Made by a program: the position numbers and the translations under genes. From the NCBI RefSeq assembly GCF_003075095.1, contig NZ_QCZF01000001.1:124001-188000 (forward strand): a DNA stretch of 64,000 nt, read 5' to 3'. Each line of letters begins with the position of its first letter. Position 1 is the stretch's first letter. This document shows positions 1-9,090 of the stretch, one piece after another. Origin of the DNA: Blastococcus litoris. GTDB lineage: Bacteria; Actinomycetota; Actinomycetes; Mycobacteriales; Geodermatophilaceae. Under the pieces are notes generated by a model that had not been told where the DNA came from, did not search any database, and saw nothing but the letters and a program-made list of their open reading frames with translations.

Positions 1-1960
1 CCTCCTGCCGGTCGTCCTCCTCCTCGAGGATCCGCGCGGCCTTCCACTCGGCGGGGATGGCGAACGCGTCGACCAACGTGGTGATGTGCGGCCGCAGCTC
101 CTTGAGCAGCTGGTTGACGGTGCTGGTCAGCAGCTTGGCGCGGGCCGCGGTCAGCTGGCCGTGCTCGAGGAACCAGGCCTTGTCCGCCTCGATCGTCGAC
201 AGCGCGTACAGGTCGCACAGCTTGTCGAGGAGGGCCTTGGCGGCGGGGTCCTCGGTCCGGTCGACCCCGGCGACGAACGACTCCAGCACGATCCGGTCGA
301 TGTGCGTCTGCGCCGTCTTCAGGACGTGGTCCTGGACGTCGTTGAACATGTCGAACGGGGCCATGCCCTCGGTGGTCGAGTTCTTCCGTAGCCGTCGGAT
401 CGCGCCCTCGAGGCTGTGCTTCTCGCGGAACTCGAACATCTTGAGCTGCCAGCCGCGCTCGAGCATCGGGATGTCCTCGTCGTCCCGGCCGGGCAGGGCG
501 TCGACGAGCCGGGCGATGAGGGCGCGGGCCGCCGTCCGCTCCAGGACGGTCTCCCGGACCATGTCGGCGACGAAGCCCACGCGGCCCCAGCCGTCGAGGG
601 AGCCGAACGAGTCGCGGTAGCCGGTCAGCAGGCCCTTGGCGACCAGCTGCAGCAGCACGGTGTTGTCGCCCTCGAACGTCGTGAAGACGTCGGTGTCGGC
701 CTTGAGGTGCGGCAGCCGGTTCTCCTGCAGGTAGCCCGCGCCGCCGCACGCCTCGCGGCACATCTGGATCGTCGCCGTCGCGTGCCCGGTCTGGGCGACC
801 TTGAGGCCGGCGGCGCGGGACTCGAGCTCGCGCTGCGCGGCCTCGTCGACCTCCTGCCCGTGCACGTGGACGGCGGTCTGCACGTCGTGCATCGTCTCGA
901 CCAGCGTGCTCTGCGCGAAGTGCAGGCCGTAGGTCTTGGCCAGCGCCGGGAGCAGCTTGCGCTGGTGCACGAGGTAGTCGTTGATGACGATCTCGCGGTC
1001 CTCGCCGGGCGCGGCGAACTGCCGGCGCACGTTGCCGTAGCGGACGGCGATGTCGAGCGCGAGCTTGGTGGCCGAGGACGCCGAGCCGCCGACGCTGACC
1101 CGACCGCGGACCAGCGTGCCGAGCATCGTGAAGAAGCGGCGGGTCTCGTTCTCGATGCTCGAGGTGTAGGTGCCGTCGGCGACGACCTGGCCGTAGCGGT
1201 CCAGCAGCATGTCGCGCGGAACCGTGACGTGGTCGAAGCTCAGCCGGCCGTTGTCGACGCCGGGCAGGCCCGCCTTCGGGCCGTCGTCCCCGATCGTCAC
1301 GCCGGGGCAGGGGTTGCCCTCGGCGTCCCGGATCGGGACCAGCCAGGCGTGCACGCCGTGGTTCTCGCCCCGGGTGACCAGCTGGGCGAAGACGACGGCC
1401 ATGCGGCCGTCCTTGGCCGCGTTGCCGATGTAGTCCTTGCGCGCGGCCTGGTGCGGGGTGTGCAGGTCGAACGTCTCGGTCTCGGGGTCGTAGGTGCACG
1501 TCGTCCGCAGCTGCTGGACGTCCGAGCCGTGGCCGGTCTCGGTCATGGCGAAGCAGCCGGGCAGGTCGAAGCTCATGACGTCGCGCAGGTACTTCTCGTG
1601 GTGCCGGCGCGTGCCGAGCAGCTCCAGCGCCCCGCCGAACAGGCCCCACTGGACGCCGGCCTTGACCATGAGGGAGAGGTCGCCGAACGCGAGCATCTCG
1701 ATCGAGGTCACCGAGGCGCCCGAGTCGGCCTCGCCGCCGAACTCCTTCGGGAAGCCCAGCCCGACCCGGCCGGAGTCGGCCAGCTTCTTGGCGGCGCGGG
1801 TCACCCGCTCGCGGGCCTCCTGCATGGTCTCGCCGTAGACCGGCAGGAAGTCGGGGTCGTCGAGGTTCTCGCGCGCGTCGCGGCGGACGTGCGCCCATCG
1901 GCCGTCGAGGACCTCGCGGATCTTCCCCGGGTCGACCGACGTGGGAACGGTGCTGGTCAC
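1..1960 (-). CDS. Acyl-CoA dehydrogenase/oxidase family protein (C-terminus beyond the window)
   Basis: FAD-dependent oxidation of acyl-CoA to enoyl-CoA, the first step of beta-oxidation. About 653 residues are visible, starting from GTG at 1960 behind an excellent ribosome site (AGGAGGAG, 1963-1970). Family hallmarks are a TETGHGSD-type motif in the middle domain, and, near residue 410, CGGAGYLQENRL followed by TTFEGDN. The EGDN form and the long C-terminal extension resemble acyl-CoA oxidases and the large actinobacterial FadE proteins rather than the 380-residue dehydrogenases. The start overlaps the TetR stop by GTGA, so the two are one transcript. The adjacent thiolase, FabG4-like and HtdX-like genes recall mycobacterial fadE5-fadA2-fabG4-htdX. 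Whether electrons go to ETF or to oxygen cannot be told from sequence. The missing 3' end lies to the left of base 1. Confidence 0.9.
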   Translation of the reverse strand, partial: MTSTVPTSVDPGKIREVLDGRWAHVRRDARENLDDPDFLPVYGETMQEARERVTRAAKKLADSGRVGLGFPKEFGGEADSGASVTSIEMLAFGDLSLMVKAGVQWGLFGGALELLGTRRHHEKYLRDVMSFDLPGCFAMTETGHGSDVQQLRTTCTYDPETETFDLHTPHQAARKDYIGNAAKDGRMAVVFAQLVTRGENHGVHAWLVPIRDAEGNPCPGVTIGDDGPKAGLPGVDNGRLSFDHVTVPRDMLLDRYGQVVADGTYTSSIENETRRFFTMLGTLVRGRVSVGGSASSATKLALDIAVRYGNVRRQFAAPGEDREIVINDYLVHQRKLLPALAKTYGLHFAQSTLVETMHDVQTAVHVHGQEVDEAAQRELESRAAGLKVAQTGHATATIQMCREACGGAGYLQENRLPHLKADTDVFTTFEGDNTVLLQLVAKGLLTGYRDSFGSLDGWGRVGFVADMVRETVLERTAARALIARLVDALPGRDDEDIPMLERGWQLKMFEFREKHSLEGAIRRLRKNSTTEGMAPFDMFNDVQDHVLKTAQTHIDRIVLESFVAGVDRTEDPAAKALLDKLCDLYALSTIEADKAWFLEHGQLTAARAKLLTSTVNQLLKELRPHITTLVDAFAIPAEWKAARILEEEDDRQE

Positions 1961-2673
1961 TTCTCCTCCTTGCTGGTCGGTGCAGGGTTGGTCCGTGCGG
2001 GGGCCACCACGCCGGACAGGCCGGCCCAGGCGAGATCGGTCAGGTGCGCGGTGAGCTCGGAGCGGAGCATGGGCCGCCCGGCGCGCAGCCACCAGTCGGC
2101 GGCCGAGCGGACCATGCCGACGACGCCGTGCCCCCAGGGCGCCGCGGCGCGCAGATCGTGGCCGGAGCGGCCCAGGGCGAGGCCGACGATCGCGGCCGCC
2201 TGCTCGCCGACGAGGTCGGAGAGGCTGCTGATCGGGTCGCTGTCGGCCGGCCGGTCCAGGGTCTGCTGGTGGACGACGAACCGGTACAGCTCGGGGTCGG
2301 CCTCGAGGAAGCCGAGGTAGGTGTCGATCGCCGCCGCCACCATCTCGCGCGGCTTGTCGCTGCTCTCGATGGCGTCGCGCAGCTTGGGCAGCAACTGCGA
2401 CGCCACGCGCGTGCACACGGCGACGTAGAGCTCGGTGCGGTCGGTGAAGTGCCGGTAGACGACGGTCTTGCTGGTGCCGGCCTCCGCCGCGATCTCGTCC
2501 ATGCCCACGCCCGCGCCGTGCCTGGCGACGGCGTCCACCGTCGCCTGGACGAGTTGTTCCCTGCGCGTACGCCGGTGCTCGTCCCATCTCGAGTCGCGGC
2601 GGTCCCGGGCGTGCGCGATCTTGTCGGGCAGTGCACCAGCCTGCGACGAGCGTCTCACCGTCTCGGCTTTCAT
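1957..2673 (-). CDS. TetR-family repressor of the lipid locus
   Basis: A 238-residue TetR/AcrR protein. The N-terminal helix-turn-helix lies at about residues 40-85 (MDEIAAEAGTSKTVVYRHF), and the C-terminal half is the variable ligand-binding domain. It sits between, and is divergent from, the thiolase operon, and is translationally coupled to the acyl-CoA dehydrogenase downstream (GTGA overlap). Local control of fatty-acid degradation, probably relieved by an acyl-CoA, is therefore likely, but the ligand is inferred. A promoter reads TTGGCC (2710-2705), 18 bases, TACTGT (2686-2681). The -10 ends seven bases before the ATG, so the mRNA is probably leaderless. The palindromic AGTAC repeats overlie this promoter, suggesting autoregulation. 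Confidence 0.9.
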   Translation of the reverse strand: MKAETVRRSSQAGALPDKIAHARDRRDSRWDEHRRTRREQLVQATVDAVARHGAGVGMDEIAAEAGTSKTVVYRHFTDRTELYVAVCTRVASQLLPKLRDAIESSDKPREMVAAAIDTYLGFLEADPELYRFVVHQQTLDRPADSDPISSLSDLVGEQAAAIVGLALGRSGHDLRAAAPWGHGVVGMVRSAADWWLRAGRPMLRSELTAHLTDLAWAGLSGVVAPARTNPAPTSKEEK

Positions 2674-2682
2674 GTAACGAAC

Positions 2683-2706
2683 AGTACCGCGTACTCTGAG
2701 TACCGG
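2683..2706. promoter_or_regulatory. Putative TetR operator over divergent promoters
   Basis: Three alternating half-sites, AGTAC (2683-2687), GTACT (2691-2695) and AGTAC (2699-2703), form two overlapping inverted repeats with three-base spacers (CGC and CTG). They cover the putative leaderless promoter of the TetR gene and a possible rightward -10 (TACTCT, 2692-2697) for the thiolase operon. That position lets a dimer, or two dimers, repress both directions. The symmetry is seen in the sequence; the identity of the binding protein is inferred. Confidence 0.6.
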
Positions 2707-2738
2707 CCAACCGGTCGTACATCACACAGGAGGTCCCG

Positions 2739-4049
2739 ATGGCTGACACCGCGAAGCCCGCGACGCGCCCCACCCCTGCTCGCAGGGCCGCGATCGTCGG
2801 CGGCAACCGGATCCCGTTCGCCCGGTCCAACACGGCGTACGCGCAGGCGTCCAACCAGGACATGCTCACCGCGACCATCGACGGGCTCGTCGCCCGCTAC
2901 GGCCTGCAGGGCAAGCAGCTGGGCGAGGTCGTCGCCGGCGCCGTCCTCAAGCACGCGCGCGACTTCAACCTGACCCGCGAGTCGGTGCTCGGCTCGAAGC
3001 TGTCGGCCACGACCCCGGCCTACGACGTGCAGCAGGCCTGCGGCACCGGCCTGGAGGCGGCCGTCCTCGTCGCCAACAAGATCGCCCTCGGGCAGATCGA
3101 GTCCGGCATCGCCGGCGGTGTGGACACCACCTCCGACGCCCCGCTCGCCGTGGGCGACGACCTGCGCCGCGTGCTGATCTCGCTCAACAACGCGAAGACC
3201 CTGCCCGACCGGCTCAAGGCGCTGGCGAAGATCCGTCCCGGCCAGCTCGTGCCGGAGATCCCGCGCAACGCCGAGCCGCGCACCGGCCTGGCGATGGGCG
3301 ACCACGCCGCGATCACCGCGAAGGAGTGGGAGATCGGCCGCGAGGAGCAGGACGAGCTCGCCGTCCGCTCGCACCAGAACATGGCCGCCGCCTACGACCG
3401 GGGCTTCTTCGACGACCTGGTGACGCCGTTCCTCGGCCTCTCCCGGGACAACAACCTGCGCCCGGACTCCTCGGTGGAGAAGCTGGCGAAGCTCAAGCCG
3501 GTCTTCGGCAAGGGCGAGGGCGCCACGATGACGGCGGCGAACTCGACCCCGCTGACCGACGGCGCCTCGACCGTGCTGCTGGCCTCCGACGAGTGGGCCG
3601 CCGAGAACGGCCTGCCGGTGCTCGCCCACCTGGTCGACGCGCAGACCGCCGCGGTCGACTACGTGCACGGTGGCGAGGGCCTGCTCATGGCGCCGGTCTA
3701 CGCGATGCCGGTGATGCTGGCCCGCAACGGCCTCTCGCTGCAGGACTTCGACTTCTACGAGATCCACGAGGCGTTCGCGTCCACCGTGCTCTCGACCATG
3801 AAGGCCTGGGAGGACGCCGACTTCTGCAAGACCAAGCTCGGCCTCGACAAGCCGCTGGGCTCGATCGACCGGTCGAAGCTCAACGTCAACGGCTCGTCGC
3901 TGGCGGCCGGGCACCCGTTCGCCGCGACCGGCGGCCGGATCGTGGCGCAGCTGGCCAAGCAGCTGCACGAGGCGGGCCCCGGCAAGCGCGGCCTGATCTC
4001 CATCTGCGCCGCCGGCGGCCAGGGCGTCGTCGCCATCCTCGAGTCCTGA
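2739..4049 (+). CDS. fadA: Acetyl-CoA acetyltransferase (thiolase, FadA2/FadI-like)
   Basis: Thiolase of 436 residues that cleaves 3-ketoacyl-CoA, or condenses acetyl-CoA in reverse. Catalytic residues are recognisable: nucleophilic Cys101 in QQACGTGLEA, His343 in EIHEAFA, His392 in AAGHPFAA and Cys423 in SICAAGGQG. The start is ATG behind AGGAGGT (2728-2734). The length and long insertions fit the FadI/FadA2 type. It is the first gene of a rightward set with the FabG4-like reductase (42 bases downstream) and the MaoC hydratase, and is divergent from the TetR regulator. Together these enzymes supply three of the four reactions of a fatty-acyl-CoA cycle. Mycobacterial FadA2 is the closest analogue by neighbourhood. 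Confidence 0.92.
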   Translation: MADTAKPATRPTPARRAAIVGGNRIPFARSNTAYAQASNQDMLTATIDGLVARYGLQGKQLGEVVAGAVLKHARDFNLTRESVLGSKLSATTPAYDVQQACGTGLEAAVLVANKIALGQIESGIAGGVDTTSDAPLAVGDDLRRVLISLNNAKTLPDRLKALAKIRPGQLVPEIPRNAEPRTGLAMGDHAAITAKEWEIGREEQDELAVRSHQNMAAAYDRGFFDDLVTPFLGLSRDNNLRPDSSVEKLAKLKPVFGKGEGATMTAANSTPLTDGASTVLLASDEWAAENGLPVLAHLVDAQTAAVDYVHGGEGLLMAPVYAMPVMLARNGLSLQDFDFYEIHEAFASTVLSTMKAWEDADFCKTKLGLDKPLGSIDRSKLNVNGSSLAAGHPFAATGGRIVAQLAKQLHEAGPGKRGLISICAAGGQGVVAILES

Positions 4050-4091
4050 CCCGACCAGCTTTCTGTACTAAAAGCGGGAAAGAGGCATCAC

Positions 4092-5444
4092 GTGAGCGAC
4101 TGGTACCGCGACTTCGCGAACTCCGGTTTCGGCACCACCATCACCAAGCAGCTCGGGCTGCCGCGCCCGGCCGTGCTGCGCCGCTACGAGCCCGGGCAGC
4201 CCCTGCTGCCCGGCCCGGCGGTCATCGGCTCGGCGGGGGAGGGGCGGCTGCGCGACGCGCTGACCCAGCTGCTGCAGGCCGAGGGCGTGCACGTGCAGTC
4301 GCCGGTCACCGCCGACGGCGCCACGGACGGTCCCAAGCCGGCCGCGGTGATCCTCGACGCGACCGGCCTGCGCACCCCGGCCGACCTGGCCAGCGCCCAC
4401 GACTTCCTCGCGCCGGCGGTGAAGCGCCTCGCCGCCACCGGCCGGGTGCTGATCCTCGCCGACCCGCCGTCGGACGCCGACTCGCCGGCCCAGGCGGCCG
4501 CGCGGCAGGCGCTGGACGGACTGGTCCGCTCCATCGGCAAGGAGCTGCTCAACGGGTCGACGGCGAACCTCGTCCTCGTGCCGGAGGGCGCCGAGGGGTC
4601 GATCGCGTCGCCGGTCCGCTTCTTCCTGTCCGGGCGCTCGGCCTACGTCGACGGCCAGGTCATGAGCGTGTCCGCCGCCGAGATCCCCGCCGCGGCGGAC
4701 GACGAGAGGCCGCTGACCGGGAAGGTCGCCGTGGTCACCGGCGCCGCCCGGGGCATCGGCGCCGCCATCGCGAAGGTCATGGCCCGGGACGGCGCCCACG
4801 TGGTCGCCGTCGACATCCCGGCCGCCGGTGACTCGCTCGCCGCCGTCGCCAACGAGATCGGCGGGACGGCGTTCCAGCTCGACATCACCGCCGACGACGC
4901 GCCGCAGCGCCTGGTCGAGCACCTGCGGGAGCGGCACGGCGGGGTCGACGTCGTCGTCCACAACGCCGGGATCACCCGCGACAAGCTGCTGGTCAACATG
5001 GACGCCGCCCGCTGGAACTCGGTCATGGCGGTCAACCTGCAGGCGCAGCTCGACATCACGCAGGCGCTGCTCGACAGCGACGTGCTCAACGCCGACGCCC
5101 GGGTGGTCTGCGTCAGCTCCCAGTCGGGGATCGCGGGCAACCGTGGCCAGACCAACTACGCGGCGTCCAAGGCGGGCGTCATCGGCATGGTGCGGGCGTG
5201 GGCGCCGCAGTTCGCCGAGCGCGGCGCGACCATCAACGCCGTGGCGCCGGGCTTCATCGTCACCGAGATGACGGCGAAGATGCCCTTCGGCACCCGCGAG
5301 GTCGGCTCCCGCATCAACTCGCTGCAGCAGGGCGGGCTGCCGGTCGACGTCGCCGAGACCATCGCCTGGCTCTCCCAGCCGGGCAGCGCCGGCGTGAACG
5401 GCCAGACCGTGCGGGTCTGCGGTCAGTCGATGCTGGGCGCCTGA
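4092..5444 (+). CDS. fabG4: High-molecular-weight 3-oxoacyl reductase (FabG4-like)
   Basis: A 450-residue short-chain dehydrogenase reducing 3-ketoacyl thioesters. The C-terminal half is a canonical SDR: TGAARGIG cofactor loop from about residue 216, NAG near 290, catalytic Tyr356 and Lys360 in NYAASKAG. The N-terminal 200 residues form a second, flavodoxin-like Rossmann lobe without catalytic motifs, which is the signature of the FabG4 (high-molecular-weight FabG) class, reported to use CoA substrates and NADH. The GTG start (4092) follows a purine-rich AAAGAGG. The next gene starts one base after its stop, so the two are coupled. The substrate is inferred from family and context. Confidence 0.9.
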   Translation: MSDWYRDFANSGFGTTITKQLGLPRPAVLRRYEPGQPLLPGPAVIGSAGEGRLRDALTQLLQAEGVHVQSPVTADGATDGPKPAAVILDATGLRTPADLASAHDFLAPAVKRLAATGRVLILADPPSDADSPAQAAARQALDGLVRSIGKELLNGSTANLVLVPEGAEGSIASPVRFFLSGRSAYVDGQVMSVSAAEIPAAADDERPLTGKVAVVTGAARGIGAAIAKVMARDGAHVVAVDIPAAGDSLAAVANEIGGTAFQLDITADDAPQRLVEHLRERHGGVDVVVHNAGITRDKLLVNMDAARWNSVMAVNLQAQLDITQALLDSDVLNADARVVCVSSQSGIAGNRGQTNYAASKAGVIGMVRAWAPQFAERGATINAVAPGFIVTEMTAKMPFGTREVGSRINSLQQGGLPVDVAETIAWLSQPGSAGVNGQTVRVCGQSMLGA

Positions 5445-5445
5445 C

Positions 5446-6300
5446 GTGGCCGTCACCGTGCTCGACCAGGCGCCCAGCCTGGCCCAGCTCTACGCCAAGG
5501 CCGCCGTCACCGCCTTCGGGCGGGGCGGCGGCCTGCCGGACACCCACCTCGCGCGCCACGGTGTCGAGGTGGACCCGGCGCACCACGCCGCCTACACCCG
5601 GGTCTGCCGGCTGCCCCTGGACGACGTCCTGCCGGCGACCTACCCCCACATGCTCACGTTCCCGCTGCAGATGGCGCTGATGAGCGACCGCTCGTTCCCC
5701 CTGGCGCTGCCGGGTCTGGTGCACGTGCGCAACCGCATCGACGTCCTGCGGGCGATCCGCGCCGACGAGCCGCTCGACCTCGAGGTCTGGGCCGAGAACT
5801 TCGCCCAGCACCGCAGCGGCGCGGCGGTCGACCTGCGCGCCACGGTCTCGGCCGGTGGCGAGGAGGTGTGGCGGTCGACGTCGACGTATCTGGCCCGCGG
5901 CGCGAAGGCGCCCGAGGGGGCGCCCGAGGCCGACATCGAGGTGGTCGTCGGCGACCTCGAGCGGGTGGCCGCCACCTGGCGGATCCCGGACGACGCCGGC
6001 CGCCGCTACGCCAAGGTCTCCGGCGACGTGAACCCGATCCACCTGTCCGGGCTCACGGCCAAGGCCTTCGGGTTCAAGCGGGCGATCGCGCACGGCATGT
6101 GGGTCAAGGCCCGCGTGCTCGGCGCGCTGGCCGGCCGCCTCCCGGACGCGATCGGCCTCGACGTCAGCTTCCGCAAGCCGTTGTTCCTGCCCTCGACGGT
6201 CACCCTGTCGACGGCGCAGGAGAACGGCGGCTGGGACTTCGCGGTCCGCAACCAGAAGAGCGGCACCGAGCACGTCGTCGGCACCATCCGCCCGCTGTAG
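5446..6300 (+). CDS. MaoC-type (R)-3-hydroxyacyl thioester dehydratase (HtdX-like)
   Basis: A 284-residue double hot-dog protein. The hydratase-2 motif is present as SGDVNPIHLS, with the catalytic pair Asp194 and His199. Mycobacterial HtdX has the same length and the same gene order after fabG4. It should hydrate or dehydrate 2-enoyl/3-hydroxyacyl thioesters of R configuration. It starts at GTG (5446), one base after the reductase stop, and is followed after 16 bases by a second acyl-CoA dehydrogenase. The N-terminal hot-dog half lacks the catalytic motif, as usual for this architecture. Confidence 0.88.
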   Translation: MAVTVLDQAPSLAQLYAKAAVTAFGRGGGLPDTHLARHGVEVDPAHHAAYTRVCRLPLDDVLPATYPHMLTFPLQMALMSDRSFPLALPGLVHVRNRIDVLRAIRADEPLDLEVWAENFAQHRSGAAVDLRATVSAGGEEVWRSTSTYLARGAKAPEGAPEADIEVVVGDLERVAATWRIPDDAGRRYAKVSGDVNPIHLSGLTAKAFGFKRAIAHGMWVKARVLGALAGRLPDAIGLDVSFRKPLFLPSTVTLSTAQENGGWDFAVRNQKSGTEHVVGTIRPL

Positions 6301-6316
6301 CCCGAGGAGCCGCCCG

Positions 6317-7530
6317 ATGCCCGTGTCCTTCGACCTCACCGAGGACCAGGTCGAGCTGCAGAAGTGGCTGCACCAGTTCGCGGCGGACGTCGTCCGCCCT
6401 GCGGCGCACGAGTACGACGAGCGGGAGGCCTTCCCGTGGGACGTGCTGCAGGAGGCGGCGAAGATCGGGCTGTACTCGCTCGACTTCTTCGCCACCCAGT
6501 GGTTCGACGAGTCCGGCCTCGGGATCCCGATCACCATGGAGGAGCTCTTCTGGGGCGACGCCGGGATCGGGCTGGCCATCGTCGGCACCACGCTGGCTGC
6601 CGCCTCGGTCCGCGCCAACGGCACCGACGAGCAGGTCGGCCAGTGGATCCCGGCGATGTTCGGCACGGTCGAGGAGCCGAAGGTCGCGGCCTTCTGCTCC
6701 TCGGAGCCCGACGCCGGCTCCGACGTCGGCGCGATGCGCACCCGCGCCGTCTACGACGAGGCGACCGGCGAGTGGGTGCTGAACGGCACCAAGACGTGGG
6801 CCACGAACGGCGGCATCGCCGACATCCACGTGGTCACCGCCGTCGTCGACCCCGAGCTCAAGGCGCGGGGCCACGCGAGCTTCGTCGTCCCGCCGGGGAC
6901 GAAGGGCATCTCGCAGGGGCAGAAGTCCTCAAGCACGGGATCCGCGCCTCGCACACCGCCGAGGTCGTGCTCGAGGACTGCCGGATCCCCGGCGACTGCC
7001 TGCTCGGCGGGCGGGAGAAGCTCGAGGAGCGGCTGGCGCGGGCACGCGAGGGCGTGAGGAGCGGCCGCACCCAGCCCTCGATGGCGACGTTCGAGCGCAC
7101 CCGGCCCGGAGTCGGCGCGCAGGCGGTCGGCGTCGCCCGGGCGGCCTACGAGTACGCGCTGGACTACGCGAAGCAGCGGGTGCAGTTCGGCCGGCCGATC
7201 ATCGAGAACCAGGCGATCGCGTTCATGCTCGCCGACATGAAGACCTCCATCGACGCCGCCCGGCTGCTGGTGTGGCGGGCCGCGTGGATGGCGCGGACCG
7301 GCCAGCAGTTCACCTCCGCCGAGGGCTCGATGAGCAAGCTCGTCGCCGGCGAGACGGCGGTGCGGGTGACCGAGCGGGCGATCCAGATCCTGGGCGGCAA
7401 CGGCTACACGCGGGAGTACCCGGTGGAGCGGATGGCGCGGGACGCGAAGATCTACACGATCTTCGAGGGCACGTCCGAGATCCAGCGGCTGGTCATCGCG
7501 CGCACCATCTCGGGCGTCCACATCCGCTGA
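6317..7530 (+). pseudogene. Acyl-CoA dehydrogenase interrupted by a frameshift
   Basis: Start ATG 6317 behind GAGGAG. The first frame (to 7057) encodes the N-terminal and beta domains ([30 protein letters not shown]) and runs out of similarity after [10 protein letters not shown] at about 6924. The homologous sequence resumes in the +1-shifted frame as [19 protein letters not shown] and continues to the C-terminus ([21 protein letters not shown]). Family members read GQKFLKHGI, so one T appears to be missing at about 6925-6927; restoring it gives one protein of about 405 residues. Either a true recent inactivation or a sequencing error is possible. No other damage is visible, which favours a very recent event or an error. 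Confidence 0.85.
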
Positions 7531-7560
7531 TGACCAGGGCGTTCCGTAACTGTTCGATCA

Positions 7561-7577
7561 CGTTGCGCTGCGCAACG
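7561..7577. terminator. Short hairpin after the acyl-CoA dehydrogenase
   Basis: Perfect 7-bp stem CGTTGCG / CGCAACG with loop CTG, 31 bases after the stop of the lipid operon and before the surface-protein gene. It has no T tract, as is common for terminators in high-GC actinobacteria. The role is inferred. Confidence 0.4.
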
Positions 7578-7683
7578 GCTCCAGTCCGTCCGTAATGGAC
7601 GAGCGGTCGTGATCAATGTCGGGTGAGCCCGGACCCGGGCCTCGCGCCCGGCGCCCCGGGCACCCAGAGAATGGGAGTCCGGC

Positions 7684-9090
7684 GTGCTGGCCGCGTCCTT
7701 CCCCCGTCGTGCCGCCGGCCTGCTGGCCGCGGGCACGGTGGGGTTGTCCACCTTCCTCGTCCCGGGCCTGGCCCGCGCCGCCACCTACGACATCGACGTG
7801 ACCGGTGCCGTCGACCGCACGGTGGCCATCCCCTCGACCGTCTGCGCCGTGGACTGGGAGATCGCCGGCGCCATCGGCGGCAACGTCTCCGGGACGAGCG
7901 GCCAGCCCGCGACCTACGGGCTCTACGGGATGGCGATGCACGTCCGGACCACCGTCGTACCGGGCAGCACCCTGATGATCCAGCCCGGCCAGAAGGGCGG
8001 GAGCGTCGCCGGGGGGACCACCGACGCGGGCGCCGGTGGCGCCAGCGGCACCCGGCCGTCCGGCGGCTCCGGCGGTGCCGGCGCCGGCGGGGGAGGCGGC
8101 GCGACCATCGTGCGCAGCGGCGCGACCGTCGACGCGCCCCTGCTCCTCGTCGCGGCCGGCGGTGGCGGTGCCGGGACCCGCGGCAACGGTGGCGACGCGG
8201 TCGACTGGCCGGAGGGCACGGCGTACTACATCCCGCCGTACACCGGCCCCACCGGTCCGGCGATCAGCGGTGGCGGTCCCGGGGACGGCGAGCGGGAGCG
8301 CACCCACCCGGGTGCGCCCGGCTCGGGCGGTGCGCCGGTGAACGGCGCCACCGGCACCCCCGGCGAGGCAGGTACCGCCCTGCTGGGCGGCGACGGGCCG
8401 GCGGGCGCCGGTGGCGGTGGCGGCGGGGTCCTCGGCGGTGGCTCCGGCGGGTCGGACGGGACGCACGGCAGCGGTGGAGGCGCCGGGTCGTCGTTCGCGA
8501 CTGCCGTCGTGGACACCCCGGACAGCTGGATCGACCGGAACATGGACCCGGCGGACAACTGGGTCGGCTACGCCCGCGGGACGTACGTCCCCTGCGCCGC
8601 GACCCCCACGCCCACACCTTCGACGACGTCCACGCCGCCCTCGTCCTCCGCCGTCCCGGCCCCGGCCACGGTGCCCGCCGCGGACGGCCCGCTGAGCACC
8701 TCGCGGGGTGCGGTCAGCAGCGTGGCCGCCGGCCAGCAGCTGACGCTGACCGGCTCGGGCTACGCGCCGGGCTCCCTCGTCGACCTCTACGTGTACTCGA
8801 CACCGCAGAAGATCGGATCGGTCACCGCCGACTCCTCCGGCAGGTTCTCGGCCCAGGTCACCCTGCCCGCCGGGCTGGCGGCCGGGAAGCACTCCCTGGT
8901 CGCCACCGGGCTGGACGCCCACGGGGCTCCGCACTTCCTGCGGATGGACGTCGTGCTGACAGCCGCGGACGGCCGGCGCCTGGCCGCCACGGGCGCGGAC
9001 GTGTCGGTTCCCGCGGTCCTCGGGCTCGCCGCCGTCGGCGTCGGCGTCGGCCTCGTGGGCGCCGCCCGCCGTCGGCGCCCGGCTGCCTGA
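7684..9090 (+). CDS. Secreted glycine-rich surface protein with LAATG sorting signal
   Basis: A 468-residue exported protein from GTG 7684 (weak SD GGGAG, 7670-7674). The signal peptide has FPRRAAGLLAAGTVGLS and a cut near LARAA. Residues about 30-300 form a glycine-rich domain (GAGGGGGATIV, AAGGGGAGTR) like those of predicted bacterial Gly_rich surface domains. A short Pro/Thr/Ser linker follows, then an Ig-like module (about 330-425: LTLTGSGYAPGS, LPAGLAAGKHSLVATG). The C-terminus is a sortase signal: LAATG at 433-437, hydrophobic helix, RRRR tail. The downstream paralogue shares the signal peptide style, the Ig-like module and an identical-length (36-residue) sorting signal, and a class E sortase follows, so wall anchoring is the likely fate. 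Ligand unknown. Confidence 0.87.
   Translation: MLAASFPRRAAGLLAAGTVGLSTFLVPGLARAATYDIDVTGAVDRTVAIPSTVCAVDWEIAGAIGGNVSGTSGQPATYGLYGMAMHVRTTVVPGSTLMIQPGQKGGSVAGGTTDAGAGGASGTRPSGGSGGAGAGGGGGATIVRSGATVDAPLLLVAAGGGGAGTRGNGGDAVDWPEGTAYYIPPYTGPTGPAISGGGPGDGERERTHPGAPGSGGAPVNGATGTPGEAGTALLGGDGPAGAGGGGGGVLGGGSGGSDGTHGSGGGAGSSFATAVVDTPDSWIDRNMDPADNWVGYARGTYVPCAATPTPTPSTTSTPPSSSAVPAPATVPAADGPLSTSRGAVSSVAAGQQLTLTGSGYAPGSLVDLYVYSTPQKIGSVTADSSGRFSAQVTLPAGLAAGKHSLVATGLDAHGAPHFLRMDVVLTAADGRRLAATGADVSVPAVLGLAAVGVGVGLVGAARRRRPAA

Noticed and set aside
416-2320. 634-codon plus-strand ORF opposite the acyl-CoA dehydrogenase and TetR genes
   Set aside because: Composition is antisense shadow (Val/Leu/Arg/Gly/Ala-rich without domains), and it crosses two genes with clear family motifs on the other strand.
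8000-8480. Glycine-rich tract as a DNA repeat array
   Set aside because: The repetition is at amino-acid level (GGG-rich domain) without a regular DNA period; better explained as a protein domain.
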